Of a stretch of 64,000 bases of DNA, positions 23,408 to 33,267 are shown piece after piece. The stretch spans positions 124,001-188,000 of the forward strand of contig JADKEK010000001.1 in NCBI GenBank assembly GCA_016718035.1. Reading direction: 5' to 3'. The stretch's first letter is position 1. Each line of letters starts with the position of its first letter. This DNA is from Bacteroidota bacterium (lineage in GTDB: Bacteria; Bacteroidota; Bacteroidia; Chitinophagales; BACL12). A model generated the notes under the pieces. The model had not been told where the DNA came from. It was given only the letters and a program-made list of their open reading frames with translations, and ran no database searches. Position numbers and translations under genes: made by a program.

Positions 23408-25801
23408 TTAAAACATTACTTCGGTTACACCATCACCACCCATTTCGCGAGTAGCGAATTTATATTGTTTTAAACCCGGGTAACTCTTGAGCACCTGTTG
23501 CACCATTTCACGAATTACACCGGTGCCTTTGCCATGCATAATTCTTGCTTGAAAAATTTTACGCATTACAGCTCTGTCGAGGTAATTTTCTAATTCCATC
23601 ATCGCCTCTTCTTTAGGCTTGCCACGCAAATCAAGTTCTAAAGGAAACTCACTTTCGTCGATAGTCACTTTAAACACCTGTGCCGGTTTTACGGGTATTT
23701 CAGCGGAGGCAATACCAATCAATTCTTCATACGGAACTGTAGTTTTCATATTGTTAAATATCACAACAGCCCTGTTTTTTTGAACAGATTGTAATACGCC
23801 AATTTCACTACCGGAAACTAATTTCACTAAGCCACCAATTTTAATTTCGCCTCGTTCATAATTGGTTGGTTGTTTAATCTGAATTTTTTTTCTTTCGCCA
23901 AACGTATTTTTCTTTTGTGTTTGAATAAACTGACGCAATTTTTCCTTTGCTTGTTCCTTTTCATTTACCGGTATAACCTCTTGCTGATGGGTGTTTTTTA
24001 ATTCCTGTAGCATGGCTCTGAATTCCTGCTCCATCTTTCGTATCGCTTCATCTTCTTTTTCCAGCTTTTTCAGGTTATAACGTTCTTGTTTTTCTCTCGC
24101 TTTTTCAAAAGCCAGTTCAAGGTCCTTTTCTTTTTTCTTTAAATCTTCTTCTTTTTTGTTTACTTCCTTATCTCTTAATCGAATATGTTCTTTCTCCACC
24201 CGAACATTTTTCAATAATTCTTCAAATCGAATATGTTCTTTGCTGATTAACTTTCTCGCTTCTTCAATAAGTTGCTGAGGTAAATTTGATTTTTTTGCTA
24301 ACTCAAATGCATATGAACTTCCCGGTTTTCCTGTTTCTAATTTGTATAAAGGTTTTAAAGCTTGTTCGTCATACAACATACTGCCATTAAATACACCAAT
24401 GTTATTAGCTGCAAATGCTTTTAAATTGGCATAGTGGGTCGTAACCACACCGAATATTTTTTTATCATTTAATGCCTTTAATGAAGCCTCCGCAATTGCT
24501 CCACCCATTACCGGATCAGTGCCTGTGCCAAATTCATCAATCAGAATCAGTGTGTCTTTATTGCTGTGTTGTAAAAAATAATTGATTTTAATAAGTCGCG
24601 ATGAATAAGTAGATAATTCATCTTCCAGCGATTGTGTATCTCCAATATCACAAAAAATATTTTGCATGATACCTATTTTGGAATGAGCTGCAGCGGGAAT
24701 AAGCAATCCGCATTGCGTCATATATTGCAATAAACCAATCGTTTTCATTGCCACCGATTTACCACCTGCATTTGGCCCGGAAATAATTAATATCCTGTTA
24801 TTGGCATCTAACTCAACATCCAAAGGAATAATTGCCTTTTTATGTTTTTTATTGAGCAGATATAAAACCGGGTGAAAAGCATGGTATAAATACATGACGG
24901 GCTGTCGCTCCAACAGTGGCATTTCAGCATGTATTTCCAATGCATATTTTCCTTTTGCCCGCGTAAAATCAATAATGCCTAAAACATGTTGATACCTTTC
25001 CAATAATCCGGCATACGGCGCAATTTCGGTTGTGAGCGCTTTTAATATTCTAAATATTTCGCGTTTTTCTTCTCGTTCTAATTCAAAAATTTCGTTTTGG
25101 ATATTCACTACTTCTTCCGGCTCCATGAATACTGTTCTGCCAGTATCACTTTCATCGTGAATTATACCACTGAGTTTCCGTTTGTATTCGCTTAATATAC
25201 CAAGTACTCTTCTGCCATTGCGCATACTTTCTTCCACTTCACTTAAAAATCCGGCTTGACGATATTTGCTCAATGCAGCATTAAATACTTTCCCGAGTGC
25301 TCTTGAAGATTGGTCTTTTTCGCGTTTTATCCGAATTAATTCCGGAGAAGCATCTTCTCTGATATGACCTTCATCGTTGATTACTTTTTTTATTTCATTG
25401 GCAATAACAGCTTCATAAGTTAATTGCGTGAACAGACTATGTAGTATAGGATATTTTTCCTGATGTGTAACAAAAAATCGCAACATAGCACCGGTTAAAA
25501 GCGCTACTTTTTTTACTTCGTTCAGTTGTTGTTCATTGAGGACATAATTTTCGATAGTCATCACATGGATTGTTTCTCTGATATCGAAAATTTTGTCATG
25601 TGGAAAATGCTCTTCAAATTGCAGCAACAACGACATCTCTTTTGTCTGCATCAGCATTTTCTTCACTTCATCAAATTTATCCAACGGCCTCACCTTCTGC
25701 ACTCTGTCGGCGCCAGGTTTGCTATCGCAATATTTGGCTACCTCTGTGAGTACCTTCTCAAATTCAAGCACCTGGGTTATATCTGCCGGAAATAGTTTCA
25801 C
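23408..25801 (-). CDS. mutS2: Endonuclease MutS2
   Basis: A 797-residue MutS2. It lacks the mismatch-recognition domain of MutS and starts directly with the core helices. The ATPase has Walker A GPNAGGKS (342-349), LILIDEFGTGTDP (Walker B region) and ATTHYANLK-type switch sequence. A long charged coiled coil follows (about 510-620, rich in E/K). A KOW-like region and a C-terminal Smr domain (about 715-797, LDLRGKPKEEAMMELENYLD and HGKGTGVIREMV) complete it. The family acts on branched DNA or on collided ribosomes, depending on species. The start is GTG at 25801, preceded by AAAGAAAGG. No ATG is close enough in frame. Confidence 0.96.
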   Translation of the reverse strand: MKLFPADITQVLEFEKVLTEVAKYCDSKPGADRVQKVRPLDKFDEVKKMLMQTKEMSLLLQFEEHFPHDKIFDIRETIHVMTIENYVLNEQQLNEVKKVALLTGAMLRFFVTHQEKYPILHSLFTQLTYEAVIANEIKKVINDEGHIREDASPELIRIKREKDQSSRALGKVFNAALSKYRQAGFLSEVEESMRNGRRVLGILSEYKRKLSGIIHDESDTGRTVFMEPEEVVNIQNEIFELEREEKREIFRILKALTTEIAPYAGLLERYQHVLGIIDFTRAKGKYALEIHAEMPLLERQPVMYLYHAFHPVLYLLNKKHKKAIIPLDVELDANNRILIISGPNAGGKSVAMKTIGLLQYMTQCGLLIPAAAHSKIGIMQNIFCDIGDTQSLEDELSTYSSRLIKINYFLQHSNKDTLILIDEFGTGTDPVMGGAIAEASLKALNDKKIFGVVTTHYANLKAFAANNIGVFNGSMLYDEQALKPLYKLETGKPGSSYAFELAKKSNLPQQLIEEARKLISKEHIRFEELLKNVRVEKEHIRLRDKEVNKKEEDLKKKEKDLELAFEKAREKQERYNLKKLEKEDEAIRKMEQEFRAMLQELKNTHQQEVIPVNEKEQAKEKLRQFIQTQKKNTFGERKKIQIKQPTNYERGEIKIGGLVKLVSGSEIGVLQSVQKNRAVVIFNNMKTTVPYEELIGIASAEIPVKPAQVFKVTIDESEFPLELDLRGKPKEEAMMELENYLDRAVMRKIFQARIMHGKGTGVIREMVQQVLKSYPGLKQYKFATREMGGDGVTEVMF

Positions 25802-25886
25802 CTTTCTTTTTTTGACAAAGGTACTGGAATAAGCGCATTTTTAAAGAACCAACTAAAATCATATCTTGCGCTGAAATCACACACCT

Positions 25887-26804
25887 ATGTGCGAAGAGAT
25901 AGACGGCATACAGTTGAATTTTAGCAGCGATAATATGTTATTGCTGAATCTTTTGCTTGCGTTTTTAATGTTTGGCATCGCCCTCGACCTTAAAGTTGAA
26001 CACTTTAAACGCTTGTGGCAAGACCCTAAAAAGTCTTTAGTAGGTATAGCCAGCCAATACCTCGTACTGCCATTACTCACTTATTTAATCGTATTAATAT
26101 TAAAACCTTGTCCCAGTATTGCACTCGGAATATTTTTATTAGGTGCATGTCCCGGTGGCAATATGAGTAACTTTTTATCCTCATTGGCAAAAGGGAATGT
26201 GGCATTGTCGGTCACGCTAACTGCTACTTCTACTTTATTAGCACCAATAATGACACCACTCAACTTTGCCTTTTATGGAAGTATGTATGGACCCACTGCC
26301 GATTTAATGAAAGAAATTAGTGTTGACCCGATAGAATTATTTGTAACTATCGTAGTTATATTAGGCATACCACTAATTATTGGCATGTTTGTCAATAATA
26401 AATTTCCCGATTTCACTAAAAAAATAATGAAACCCATTCAGGTAATTTCTGTAATTATTTTCATGTGTTTTATTGTGTTTGCATTTTTGAAAAACTATAC
26501 CATTTTTATTGATATTATCGGTATGATATTTTTATTGGTACTGTTGCATAACGGCTTAGCTATGTTGTCTGGTTATGGACTTGGGGCATTATTCAAACTC
26601 GATTTTCAGGACAAAAAATGCCTGGCTATAGAAACAGGTATTCACAATGCTGCACTGGGGTTAATTATTATTTTCACCTTTTTTAATGGAATGGGTGGAA
26701 TGGCTGTTGTTGCGGGCTGGTGGGGTATTTGGGACCTGGTAACCGGCTTTATTGTGGCAACAATATGGGCAAGAATGGCTGCAAAACAAGCAGCTAAAGG
26801 ATAA
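25887..26804 (+). CDS. Bile acid:sodium symporter (BASS) family transporter
   Basis: A 305-residue membrane protein with nine or ten helices. LLLAFLMFGIALDLKVEHF, LLGACPGGNMSNFLSSLAKGNVALSVTLTA and the helix-crossing region ETGIHNAALGLI are BASS-family signatures; the two broken helices bind sodium. Bacterial members carry organic acids such as pantoate or 2-keto acids, so the name does not imply bile acids. The start ATG at 25887 is the first in frame; a few residues precede the first helix. The next gene begins 24 bases downstream on the same strand. mutS2 is divergent upstream. Confidence 0.9.
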   Translation: MCEEIDGIQLNFSSDNMLLLNLLLAFLMFGIALDLKVEHFKRLWQDPKKSLVGIASQYLVLPLLTYLIVLILKPCPSIALGIFLLGACPGGNMSNFLSSLAKGNVALSVTLTATSTLLAPIMTPLNFAFYGSMYGPTADLMKEISVDPIELFVTIVVILGIPLIIGMFVNNKFPDFTKKIMKPIQVISVIIFMCFIVFAFLKNYTIFIDIIGMIFLLVLLHNGLAMLSGYGLGALFKLDFQDKKCLAIETGIHNAALGLIIIFTFFNGMGGMAVVAGWWGIWDLVTGFIVATIWARMAAKQAAKG

Positions 26805-26828
26805 AAGTGATAAGTTTGCACGGTTTTT

Positions 26829-28004
26829 ATGTTAAACGACACTTTTACACGTAAAGTTTTCACTAAACAGCCTGAAATTACATTCAGAGATAGGAAATTG
26901 TATCCCTATACCAAAGGGTATTGGATTGCCCAGCCTTTACTTATAGGTATACCTTACCGATATTATTATAGCCGTTTTCAGGTAAACGGTTGGGAAAATG
27001 TGCCTACTGATAAACCGGTCATTTTTGCCATTAATCACCGCAATGCCTTTATGGATAGCCTCGCTTTTGTAAATACAAAAAGCACACAGGTTTGGCAATT
27101 AGCTCGTGGAGATGCCTTTAATAATAAGTTATTAGGCAACCTGTTTTATTTTTTCCATATGCTCCCTTTATGGCGCGAACGCGATGGGGTTGATACCCGT
27201 GAAATGAATCAGCCAACATTTAATGCTTGTGCCGACCTATTGGCAAATAATGCTATGATTGGTATTTATCCTGAAGGGAATTGTATAAATGAAGAACATA
27301 TTCGTCCGCTTAAAAAAGGGATTTGCCGAATAGCATTTCTTGCAGAAGAGCGATACGATTTTGAATTGGATGTGCATATTATACCGGTTGGTATAAATTA
27401 TACAGGAGCCGAAAAATTTAAGAAATGGCAGTTGGTAAATTTCGGTCAACCCATTTTACTTAAAAAATATAGTGAACAGTATAAAGCCAATCCCGCTTTG
27501 GCCATCAATCAATTGAAAGATGAAATTGAACGCGGAATGAAAACAGTGAGTACACATGTTGAACATGGTCCTTTGCACTATGATATTGTCGAACTTGCAG
27601 CGTTTCATGCCCGTGAATCAATAATTACGTCCGGTAAACCTTATGAGCCGATTACTCGGTTTGATGCAATTAAATCTATAACTCCAATACTGGAACACAA
27701 TAATAAAAACAATCACGAAGCGTTTAAAAATATTGTGGCCGATTATCATGCTTATAAAACGCAACGGGATACTTTAGGATTTAGAGAAAATACATTCGAT
27801 AAAGCTCGACAATCAAATTTGTCGATGATTTTTATGACCTTGTATTTTATTTTTTTATTGCCGGTGTTTTTGTTTGGATTAATCATTAATTACATCCCTT
27901 ACCGCATACCTCAGCTATATGCAGAAAAAAAATTGAAACAACAAATATTTTGGAGCTCTGCCAAATATGTGCTTGGGTTTTGGTATTCCCTATTTATTAT
28001 TTGA
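26829..28004 (+). CDS. PlsC-like acyltransferase, main part (frame-broken gene)
   Basis: A 391-codon frame. The acyltransferase block has NHRNAFMDSL (the HX4D catalytic motif), the substrate motif GIYPEGNCINE, and FHMLPLWRERDGVD between them. This fits 1-acylglycerol-3-phosphate or glycerol-3-phosphate acyltransferases, membrane-bound enzymes of phospholipid synthesis. Long Bacteroidota members continue after the catalytic part with helical segments. Here the frame ends early after KYVLGF, and the missing C-terminal membrane helices are found one frame over (27950-28222). One more T in the run at 27978-27981 restores the frame. Probably co-transcribed with the BASS gene. Confidence 0.88.
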   Translation: MLNDTFTRKVFTKQPEITFRDRKLYPYTKGYWIAQPLLIGIPYRYYYSRFQVNGWENVPTDKPVIFAINHRNAFMDSLAFVNTKSTQVWQLARGDAFNNKLLGNLFYFFHMLPLWRERDGVDTREMNQPTFNACADLLANNAMIGIYPEGNCINEEHIRPLKKGICRIAFLAEERYDFELDVHIIPVGINYTGAEKFKKWQLVNFGQPILLKKYSEQYKANPALAINQLKDEIERGMKTVSTHVEHGPLHYDIVELAAFHARESIITSGKPYEPITRFDAIKSITPILEHNNKNNHEAFKNIVADYHAYKTQRDTLGFRENTFDKARQSNLSMIFMTLYFIFLLPVFLFGLIINYIPYRIPQLYAEKKLKQQIFWSSAKYVLGFWYSLFII

Positions 28005-28222
28005 TATTAATGTTAATAGTATGGTCAATGTTAGGCAGTTTATTATCTGCACTCATTTTCCTGGTAGCATTCCCAATTTCCGGTAATATAGCCTTTTATT
28101 ATTGGTACGATTTTAAAAAGTGGTGGTCGGTAATTCGCTTCAAACGTATGTCTGAAGAAAACAAAGCACAATTAACCTTTCAACGTGAAAAGTTGTTTAA
28201 TACTTTAAGTAATCTTCAATAA
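27950..28222 (+). CDS. PlsC-like acyltransferase, C-terminal part (frame-broken gene)
   Basis: From about 27982 this frame reads LVFPIYYLILMLIV, then GSLLSALIFLVAFPISGNIAFYYWYDFKKWW and an amphipathic end. This is the natural continuation of the acyltransferase (FVLGLxLFPIYYL-type join). The residues before that join (27950-27981) are out-of-frame noise, so an independent start here is unlikely. Confidence 0.7.
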   Translation: MELCQICAWVLVFPIYYLILMLIVWSMLGSLLSALIFLVAFPISGNIAFYYWYDFKKWWSVIRFKRMSEENKAQLTFQREKLFNTLSNLQ

Positions 28223-28429
28223 AAACACTTTTATTGGCACCTCTCAGTCTTAAATGCCTGCCATTTGAATGACTGCTTGCTATTTGAGGACTTTGAGACG
28301 TAATGTGATTTTAAGCTTACTATTGCATAGGAATGTAATATCCAGACTAATTTGGAGATATCTATAGTCCACATAATAGAAATTTTGTAAATTAGTTCCG
28401 GTTATTAATTCACAAGCTAATTGCATGCT

Positions 28430-30931
28430 ATGAAATATTTTTTACTCCTCACGTCATTTGCCATTTTAGGTATTACGTTTCAATTAACGCAAAAAACCGA
28501 ACAGGACACAGTTTATTATGAGAGCGAAACAAAATCGCTTGAAGCACTTGCCTGGATTGCACAAATTCACGACTATCCTAATCAGTCGACTCCGGATGGT
28601 CGATTCTATGAGTCCTTTTTATATTTTAAGGAGCATTATCTGAATAGCAATAAAGCCAGATTAACAGATGATGGTGAATGGGAAAATATTGGCCCAAATA
28701 ATGTTGGTGGCAGAACAATTAGTATTGCCATTCATCCTGTTGATACAAATATCATTTTTTTAGGAAGTGCCAGCGGTGGATTATGGAAAACCACTACAGG
28801 AGGTATTGGTGTTAATGCATGGCAATATGTAGAAACTGGTTACCCGATTTTAGGTGTAAGTGCTATAGCTATTAATCCGGATAATCCGGATGAAATTTAT
28901 ATTGGCACCGGTGAAACCTATGCATATGGAAGGGCAACAAATGGATTAATAGACCGCACCGAAAGAGGCACTTTTGGCATGGGTATTTTAAAATCACATG
29001 ATGGTGGTGCAAATTGGGAAATTAATTTAAATTGGACATATCAATTAAATCATTGTGTTTGGGATATTGTTTTTGATCCATTTAATACCGAACAATTGTA
29101 TGCAGCAACAACCGAAGGATTATATAAAACAACAAATGGTGGCTTATATTGGAGTCAGCGCCTTGATGAATTTATGGTGATGGATATTGAAGTGAATAAA
29201 CTAGCACCACACGTATTATTTGCAGGTGTCGGCGATTTAAATTCTACTAATAAAGGTCTCTACCGCTCTGAGGATTATGGTGAAACATGGGAATTGATGG
29301 ATAATGGGTTGCCACCTTACACGCATGATGGCCGTATTATGGTAACGTCAAATATTAATAATGCATCAGAAGTAATAACCGTAATAGCGAATGCATTTAG
29401 CACAGTGGGTATTTATAAATCAACAAATGGTGGTGACAGCTGGTTTGAATTAGATGATGCAGATGTTGCGAGTTACCAGGGATGGTATGCAAAAGGTGCA
29501 TTAATTCACCATGAAAACCCTAATTTGATTTTATTAGGAGGTGTTGAATTATTTAAATCTATTAATGGAGGAAATGTATTTGTGCAAAAAACTACCTACA
29601 CCGGACCGGACAGTGAAATGCATCCTGATATTCATGATATTGTTGCTAATCCTTTAGACCCGGACAAGGTTTATATTCTGACCGATGGTGGTTTATTCCG
29701 CTCCAACGATTTTGGAGAAACTTTCTTTAGTTGTAATGATGGCTACGTGACTTCACAATTTTATATTGGTTCGATTAGTGCACAAACCAACGATAAAGGT
29801 TTAGGTGGATTGCAGGATAATTTTACTCAACGATACGATGGCTCCAAATACTGGGATGCTATAATTGGTGGTGATGGATCATTCAACGCAATAAAACCTG
29901 ATGACGATGAAATTCAATTTGCATCTTACCAATATGGTGTAGTATATAAATCGAATGACGGAGGAAATAATTTTGATGAGTTCGTATTTTCTCCAACCGG
30001 AGATGCTGCATTTGTAACACCATTTGTATTATGTCCTTCCGACCCTGAAAGTATGTATATTGGTGATACGAAATTACATTATTCAAATAATTCCGGCGGG
30101 TCATTTTCATTAACATCACCGTCGCTAATTGATAGTGGTAATGTAGTGTTGTCCATCGGTGTTTCCGGTTTGAGTATTGATACTGTTTATATTTCCACTG
30201 CCGGTTTATCAGGTCGAGCTGATATGTTTATTTCAACAAACGGTGGTGATAATTATACCACCATAACAAATGGTTTACCTGATCGTTATTATCGCGACAT
30301 AGCGGTAAATCCCAATAATGCAAACGAATTATATATAACATTATCAGGTTATGGCACAGGTCATGTTTATCGCTCAATGGATGCGGGAAATAATTGGGTA
30401 GATGTAAGTGAATCGCTTCCTGACATGCCGTTTCATAGCGTGGCAATTGACCCTTCAAATGACAGTATTGTTTATGTAGGTTGCGATTTTGGTGTATTTG
30501 TTTCATTTGATAAAGGCACCAGCTGGGAAAATTTTGGCACCGGTTTGCCTGAAGCTGTTATGGTTTTTGATTTGGTGTTTTCCAGTTCAGACAATATGCT
30601 GTTAGCATTTACACATGGTAATGGCGTTTACCGCATTCCACAAGCTAGTAAACCTGCTCAGGTAAGTATTGATAATTTTGATGATTTATCAATTACATTA
30701 ACGCCAAACCCTGTTGCTGATTATTTAAATGTAAATATTTCCGAAGGCAGATATACACATTGCACCGCAAAAATTGTAAATAGCAGAGGAGAAGTAGTTT
30801 TTCAAAAAAATGATTTCACATTAGAAAAACGGATGAGTATTTATTGCAACCAACTGGCATCTGGAATTTATTTCCTGGTATTAGAAAATAATCAATTTAA
30901 ACAAATCGAAAAATTTATTAAAACACCGTAA
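28430..30931 (+). CDS. Secreted BNR/sortilin-like beta-propeller protein with T9SS sorting domain
   Basis: An 833-residue protein read from ATG 28430 (MKYFLLLTSFAILG); a TTG three codons earlier is less likely. After the signal peptide it contains many BNR/Asp-box-like motifs (SGGLWKTTTGG, KSHDGGANWE, KTTNGGLYWSQ, RSEDYGETWE, KSTNGGDSWF, RSMDAGNNWV), the repeats of two or more sialidase/Vps10-like beta-propellers. Residues from about 755 begin ITLTPNPVADYLNVNIS and end ENNQFKQIEKFIKTP, a T9SS type A sorting domain. The protein is exported, but BNR propellers alone do not define an enzyme; no catalytic set was seen. Its stop lies one base from the end of the convergent decarboxylase. Confidence 0.88.
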   Translation: MKYFLLLTSFAILGITFQLTQKTEQDTVYYESETKSLEALAWIAQIHDYPNQSTPDGRFYESFLYFKEHYLNSNKARLTDDGEWENIGPNNVGGRTISIAIHPVDTNIIFLGSASGGLWKTTTGGIGVNAWQYVETGYPILGVSAIAINPDNPDEIYIGTGETYAYGRATNGLIDRTERGTFGMGILKSHDGGANWEINLNWTYQLNHCVWDIVFDPFNTEQLYAATTEGLYKTTNGGLYWSQRLDEFMVMDIEVNKLAPHVLFAGVGDLNSTNKGLYRSEDYGETWELMDNGLPPYTHDGRIMVTSNINNASEVITVIANAFSTVGIYKSTNGGDSWFELDDADVASYQGWYAKGALIHHENPNLILLGGVELFKSINGGNVFVQKTTYTGPDSEMHPDIHDIVANPLDPDKVYILTDGGLFRSNDFGETFFSCNDGYVTSQFYIGSISAQTNDKGLGGLQDNFTQRYDGSKYWDAIIGGDGSFNAIKPDDDEIQFASYQYGVVYKSNDGGNNFDEFVFSPTGDAAFVTPFVLCPSDPESMYIGDTKLHYSNNSGGSFSLTSPSLIDSGNVVLSIGVSGLSIDTVYISTAGLSGRADMFISTNGGDNYTTITNGLPDRYYRDIAVNPNNANELYITLSGYGTGHVYRSMDAGNNWVDVSESLPDMPFHSVAIDPSNDSIVYVGCDFGVFVSFDKGTSWENFGTGLPEAVMVFDLVFSSSDNMLLAFTHGNGVYRIPQASKPAQVSIDNFDDLSITLTPNPVADYLNVNISEGRYTHCTAKIVNSRGEVVFQKNDFTLEKRMSIYCNQLASGIYFLVLENNQFKQIEKFIKTP

Positions 30932-30932
30932 C

Positions 30933-32342
30933 CTAAGCTGTAACCTGGTGGAGTAACATAACAAGTTCCTCCACATGCCTTTTTTCGACATGTGTTTGAC
31001 CTATCACCACCCTGATAACAAAGTTGCCATTTAATCGTGTGCCTGATAAATAAAATTTACCCGTTGCATTTATTGACTGGATAATGTTTTCGTTGATTTT
31101 ATTTAACGCATCATTATCCTGAATATGAGCCGGGTGAAATCTAATACACAACACATTCATCTGAAATGGTGCCATTAATTCCCAATTAGTTCCTGATAAC
31201 AATTTAGCGAGAAAATGTTGTGCTAATGCAATATGTTTTCTCAGATGAAGTTTAATACCATCTATGCCAAAACTGCGTAGCATAAACCACAACTTTAACG
31301 CCCGAAACCTCCGTCCTAAAGGCAATCCCCAATCTTTGAAATTGGTAACCTCATCCATAGTGCGTTTTAAATAATCAGGGTTGGAAGAAAATGTATTAAT
31401 TAATAATTGTGCATCTTTTACAAAATATAATGAGCAATCGAAATTGGTAAATAACCATTTGTGCGCATTAAAAACATAACTATCAGCATCAATAATACCA
31501 TTCAAATAGTGTTGGTATTCTTCTAACACAAAAGCAGCACCTGCATAAGCTGCATCAATATGTAACCATAAATTATATTTTTTACAAATAGCACTAATAG
31601 CAGATAAAGGGTCAAACGCCAATGAACTAGTAGTGCCCAAAGCAGCAACAACCATAAAAGGTTGTTTACCGGCAGCTAAATCGTTTTGAATTTGTTTTTC
31701 GAGCGCTGCTGCCTGCATAGCATAATTTTCATCGGTGGCAATTTTAATTACATTATCCAATCCAATTCCTGCAGCCTTTGCACCTTTTTCGATAGAATAA
31801 TGTGTTTGCGCGGAACAATAAAGTGTCAATGCATTAAAATTATTATAACCGTGCTGATTAATTTTGAACTGACTATATTTTTCTCTCGCTGAAATTATGG
31901 CTGTCAGCGTTGAAGTGGATGCAGTATCATGAATTACACCTTTCCATCCTGCGGGAATTCCAAAATTGTTGCCAATCCATTCCATCATTCGCTCTTCTAA
32001 TTCTGTTGCTGCAGGTGAAGTTTCCCAAACCATCGCATTAATGCCAAGTCCCGCGACCAACATTTCAGCTAATACACTTTCGTAACTGTGGTTGCTTGGG
32101 AATAATGCCATAAACCCCGGATGCTGCCAATGTGTTATTCCCGGTGGAATAATGGAGGCGAAATCGTCAAAAATAATTTCCATGTTTTCACCTTTGTCCG
32201 GTGCGTTTTCAGGTAATTGCGCTTTAATACTTCCCGGCAATATTTGCGATTTAACAGGAAATTTTTCAATATTGTCGAGATAATCGGCAATCCAGTCCAC
32301 TGCCTTATGCGCTTGTTGACGAAATTCTGAATTTGAAAGCAT
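30933..32342 (-). CDS. PLP-dependent group II amino acid decarboxylase
   Basis: A 469-residue enzyme of the aromatic-L-amino-acid/glutamate decarboxylase family. The N terminus (EFRQQAHKAVDWIADYL) and HWQHPGFMALFPSN (71-84) are typical of aromatic decarboxylases. HIDAAYAG (261-268, Asp263) and NAHKWLF (292-298, Lys295 binding PLP) form the cofactor site. The substrate (tyrosine, tryptophan, DOPA or another) is not decided by sequence alone. All core motifs are intact and the length is normal. Its ATG is 5 bases from the ATG of the divergent lipid kinase gene, so their control regions must overlap coding sequence. Confidence 0.92.
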   Translation of the reverse strand: MLSNSEFRQQAHKAVDWIADYLDNIEKFPVKSQILPGSIKAQLPENAPDKGENMEIIFDDFASIIPPGITHWQHPGFMALFPSNHSYESVLAEMLVAGLGINAMVWETSPAATELEERMMEWIGNNFGIPAGWKGVIHDTASTSTLTAIISAREKYSQFKINQHGYNNFNALTLYCSAQTHYSIEKGAKAAGIGLDNVIKIATDENYAMQAAALEKQIQNDLAAGKQPFMVVAALGTTSSLAFDPLSAISAICKKYNLWLHIDAAYAGAAFVLEEYQHYLNGIIDADSYVFNAHKWLFTNFDCSLYFVKDAQLLINTFSSNPDYLKRTMDEVTNFKDWGLPLGRRFRALKLWFMLRSFGIDGIKLHLRKHIALAQHFLAKLLSGTNWELMAPFQMNVLCIRFHPAHIQDNDALNKINENIIQSINATGKFYLSGTRLNGNFVIRVVIGQTHVEKRHVEELVMLLHQVTA

Positions 32343-32347
32343 ACACT

Positions 32348-32815
32348 ATGAATAAAAAATGGTTCGTAATAATTAATCCGGTTTCAGGGGGAAAACGAGC
32401 GCCTAAGTTATGGAACAAAATGTTACCACACCTCGAAAATGCAGGCATTTCGTTTCAGGTAGCGTTTACTGAATATATTGACCATGCAGGAATTTTAGTG
32501 AAAAAGGCAGTAGCTGATGGGTTACAACATTTTATAATTATTGGCGGCGATGGTACAGCAAATGATGTGGTAAACGGTATATTTAATTCAACAGGTCAGC
32601 CTGAAAATTTCGTTTTAGCCATGATACCTGCCGGAACCGGCAACGACTGGGTGAGAACAATTGGGGCTTATAAAAACATAGCAGCAATTCCCGAAAAACT
32701 ACAAACTGGAAAAACATTTTTACAGGATGTTGGATTAGTATCTTTTCAAAAAATAATGAAACCGGAAACAGATATTTTATCAATATTGCCGGGCTGGGAT
32801 TTGAAGGGCAGGTAG
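32348..32815 (+). CDS. Diacylglycerol/lipid kinase, N-terminal part (frame-broken gene)
   Basis: From ATG 32348 the frame reads MNKKWFVIINPVSGGKRAPKLW (NPxSGG, nucleotide-binding start), then IIGGDGTANDVVNGI and IPAGTGNDWVRTIG, the catalytic motifs of the DAGK/YegS/sphingosine kinase family. After GLVSFQK the frame runs into unrelated residues and stops. Adding one A to the run at 32748-32753 continues as NNETGNRYFINIAGLGFEG, the normal family sequence. Residues after about 136 of this frame are therefore not meaningful. Confidence 0.85.
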   Translation: MNKKWFVIINPVSGGKRAPKLWNKMLPHLENAGISFQVAFTEYIDHAGILVKKAVADGLQHFIIIGGDGTANDVVNGIFNSTGQPENFVLAMIPAGTGNDWVRTIGAYKNIAAIPEKLQTGKTFLQDVGLVSFQKIMKPETDILSILPGWDLKGR

Positions 32816-33267
32816 CAAAAAATTTATATGAAAAAGAAGGCTGGTTAAAAGGCACGAAATTGCAATATCAATTGGCTATTTTACAATCATTATTTGTCTA
32901 TAAGCATACCCGATTAACTTTAACTATAGATGGCGTAACACAATCGCAAACAGGTTTATCTATTGCAGCAGGAATTTGTAAGTATAATGGTGGCGGGTTA
33001 AAACAATTACCGGATGCAATTATCGACGATGGTTTATTGGATATGACCGTTATTGGAAGTATGACAAAATTGCAAATGGTTTTGAATTTACCTAAATTAC
33101 AAAATGGGTCGCATGTAAAATTAAAATCGGTAAATACATTTCGAGGAAAAGAAATTAATATCAATAGTGAACCACCAATTTATTTAGATGCCGATGGCGA
33201 ATTTTTAGGTACAACGCCTGTAACTATTTCACTCATTCCTAAAGCAATTCAGGTTTTGCAGTTTTAA
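32752..33267 (+). CDS. Diacylglycerol/lipid kinase, C-terminal part (frame-broken gene)
   Basis: This frame begins NNETGNRYFINIAGLGFEG and continues with KHTRLTLTIDGVTQSQTGLSIAAGICKYNGGGLKQLPDAIIDDGLLDMTVIG and PIYLDADGEFLGTTPVTISLIP, the lipid-binding C-terminal beta-sandwich of the family. Joined to the N-terminal part the protein would be about 307 residues, the usual size. Confidence 0.82.
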   Translation, partial: NNETGNRYFINIAGLGFEGQVAKNLYEKEGWLKGTKLQYQLAILQSLFVYKHTRLTLTIDGVTQSQTGLSIAAGICKYNGGGLKQLPDAIIDDGLLDMTVIGSMTKLQMVLNLPKLQNGSHVKLKSVNTFRGKEININSEPPIYLDADGEFLGTTPVTISLIPKAIQVLQF

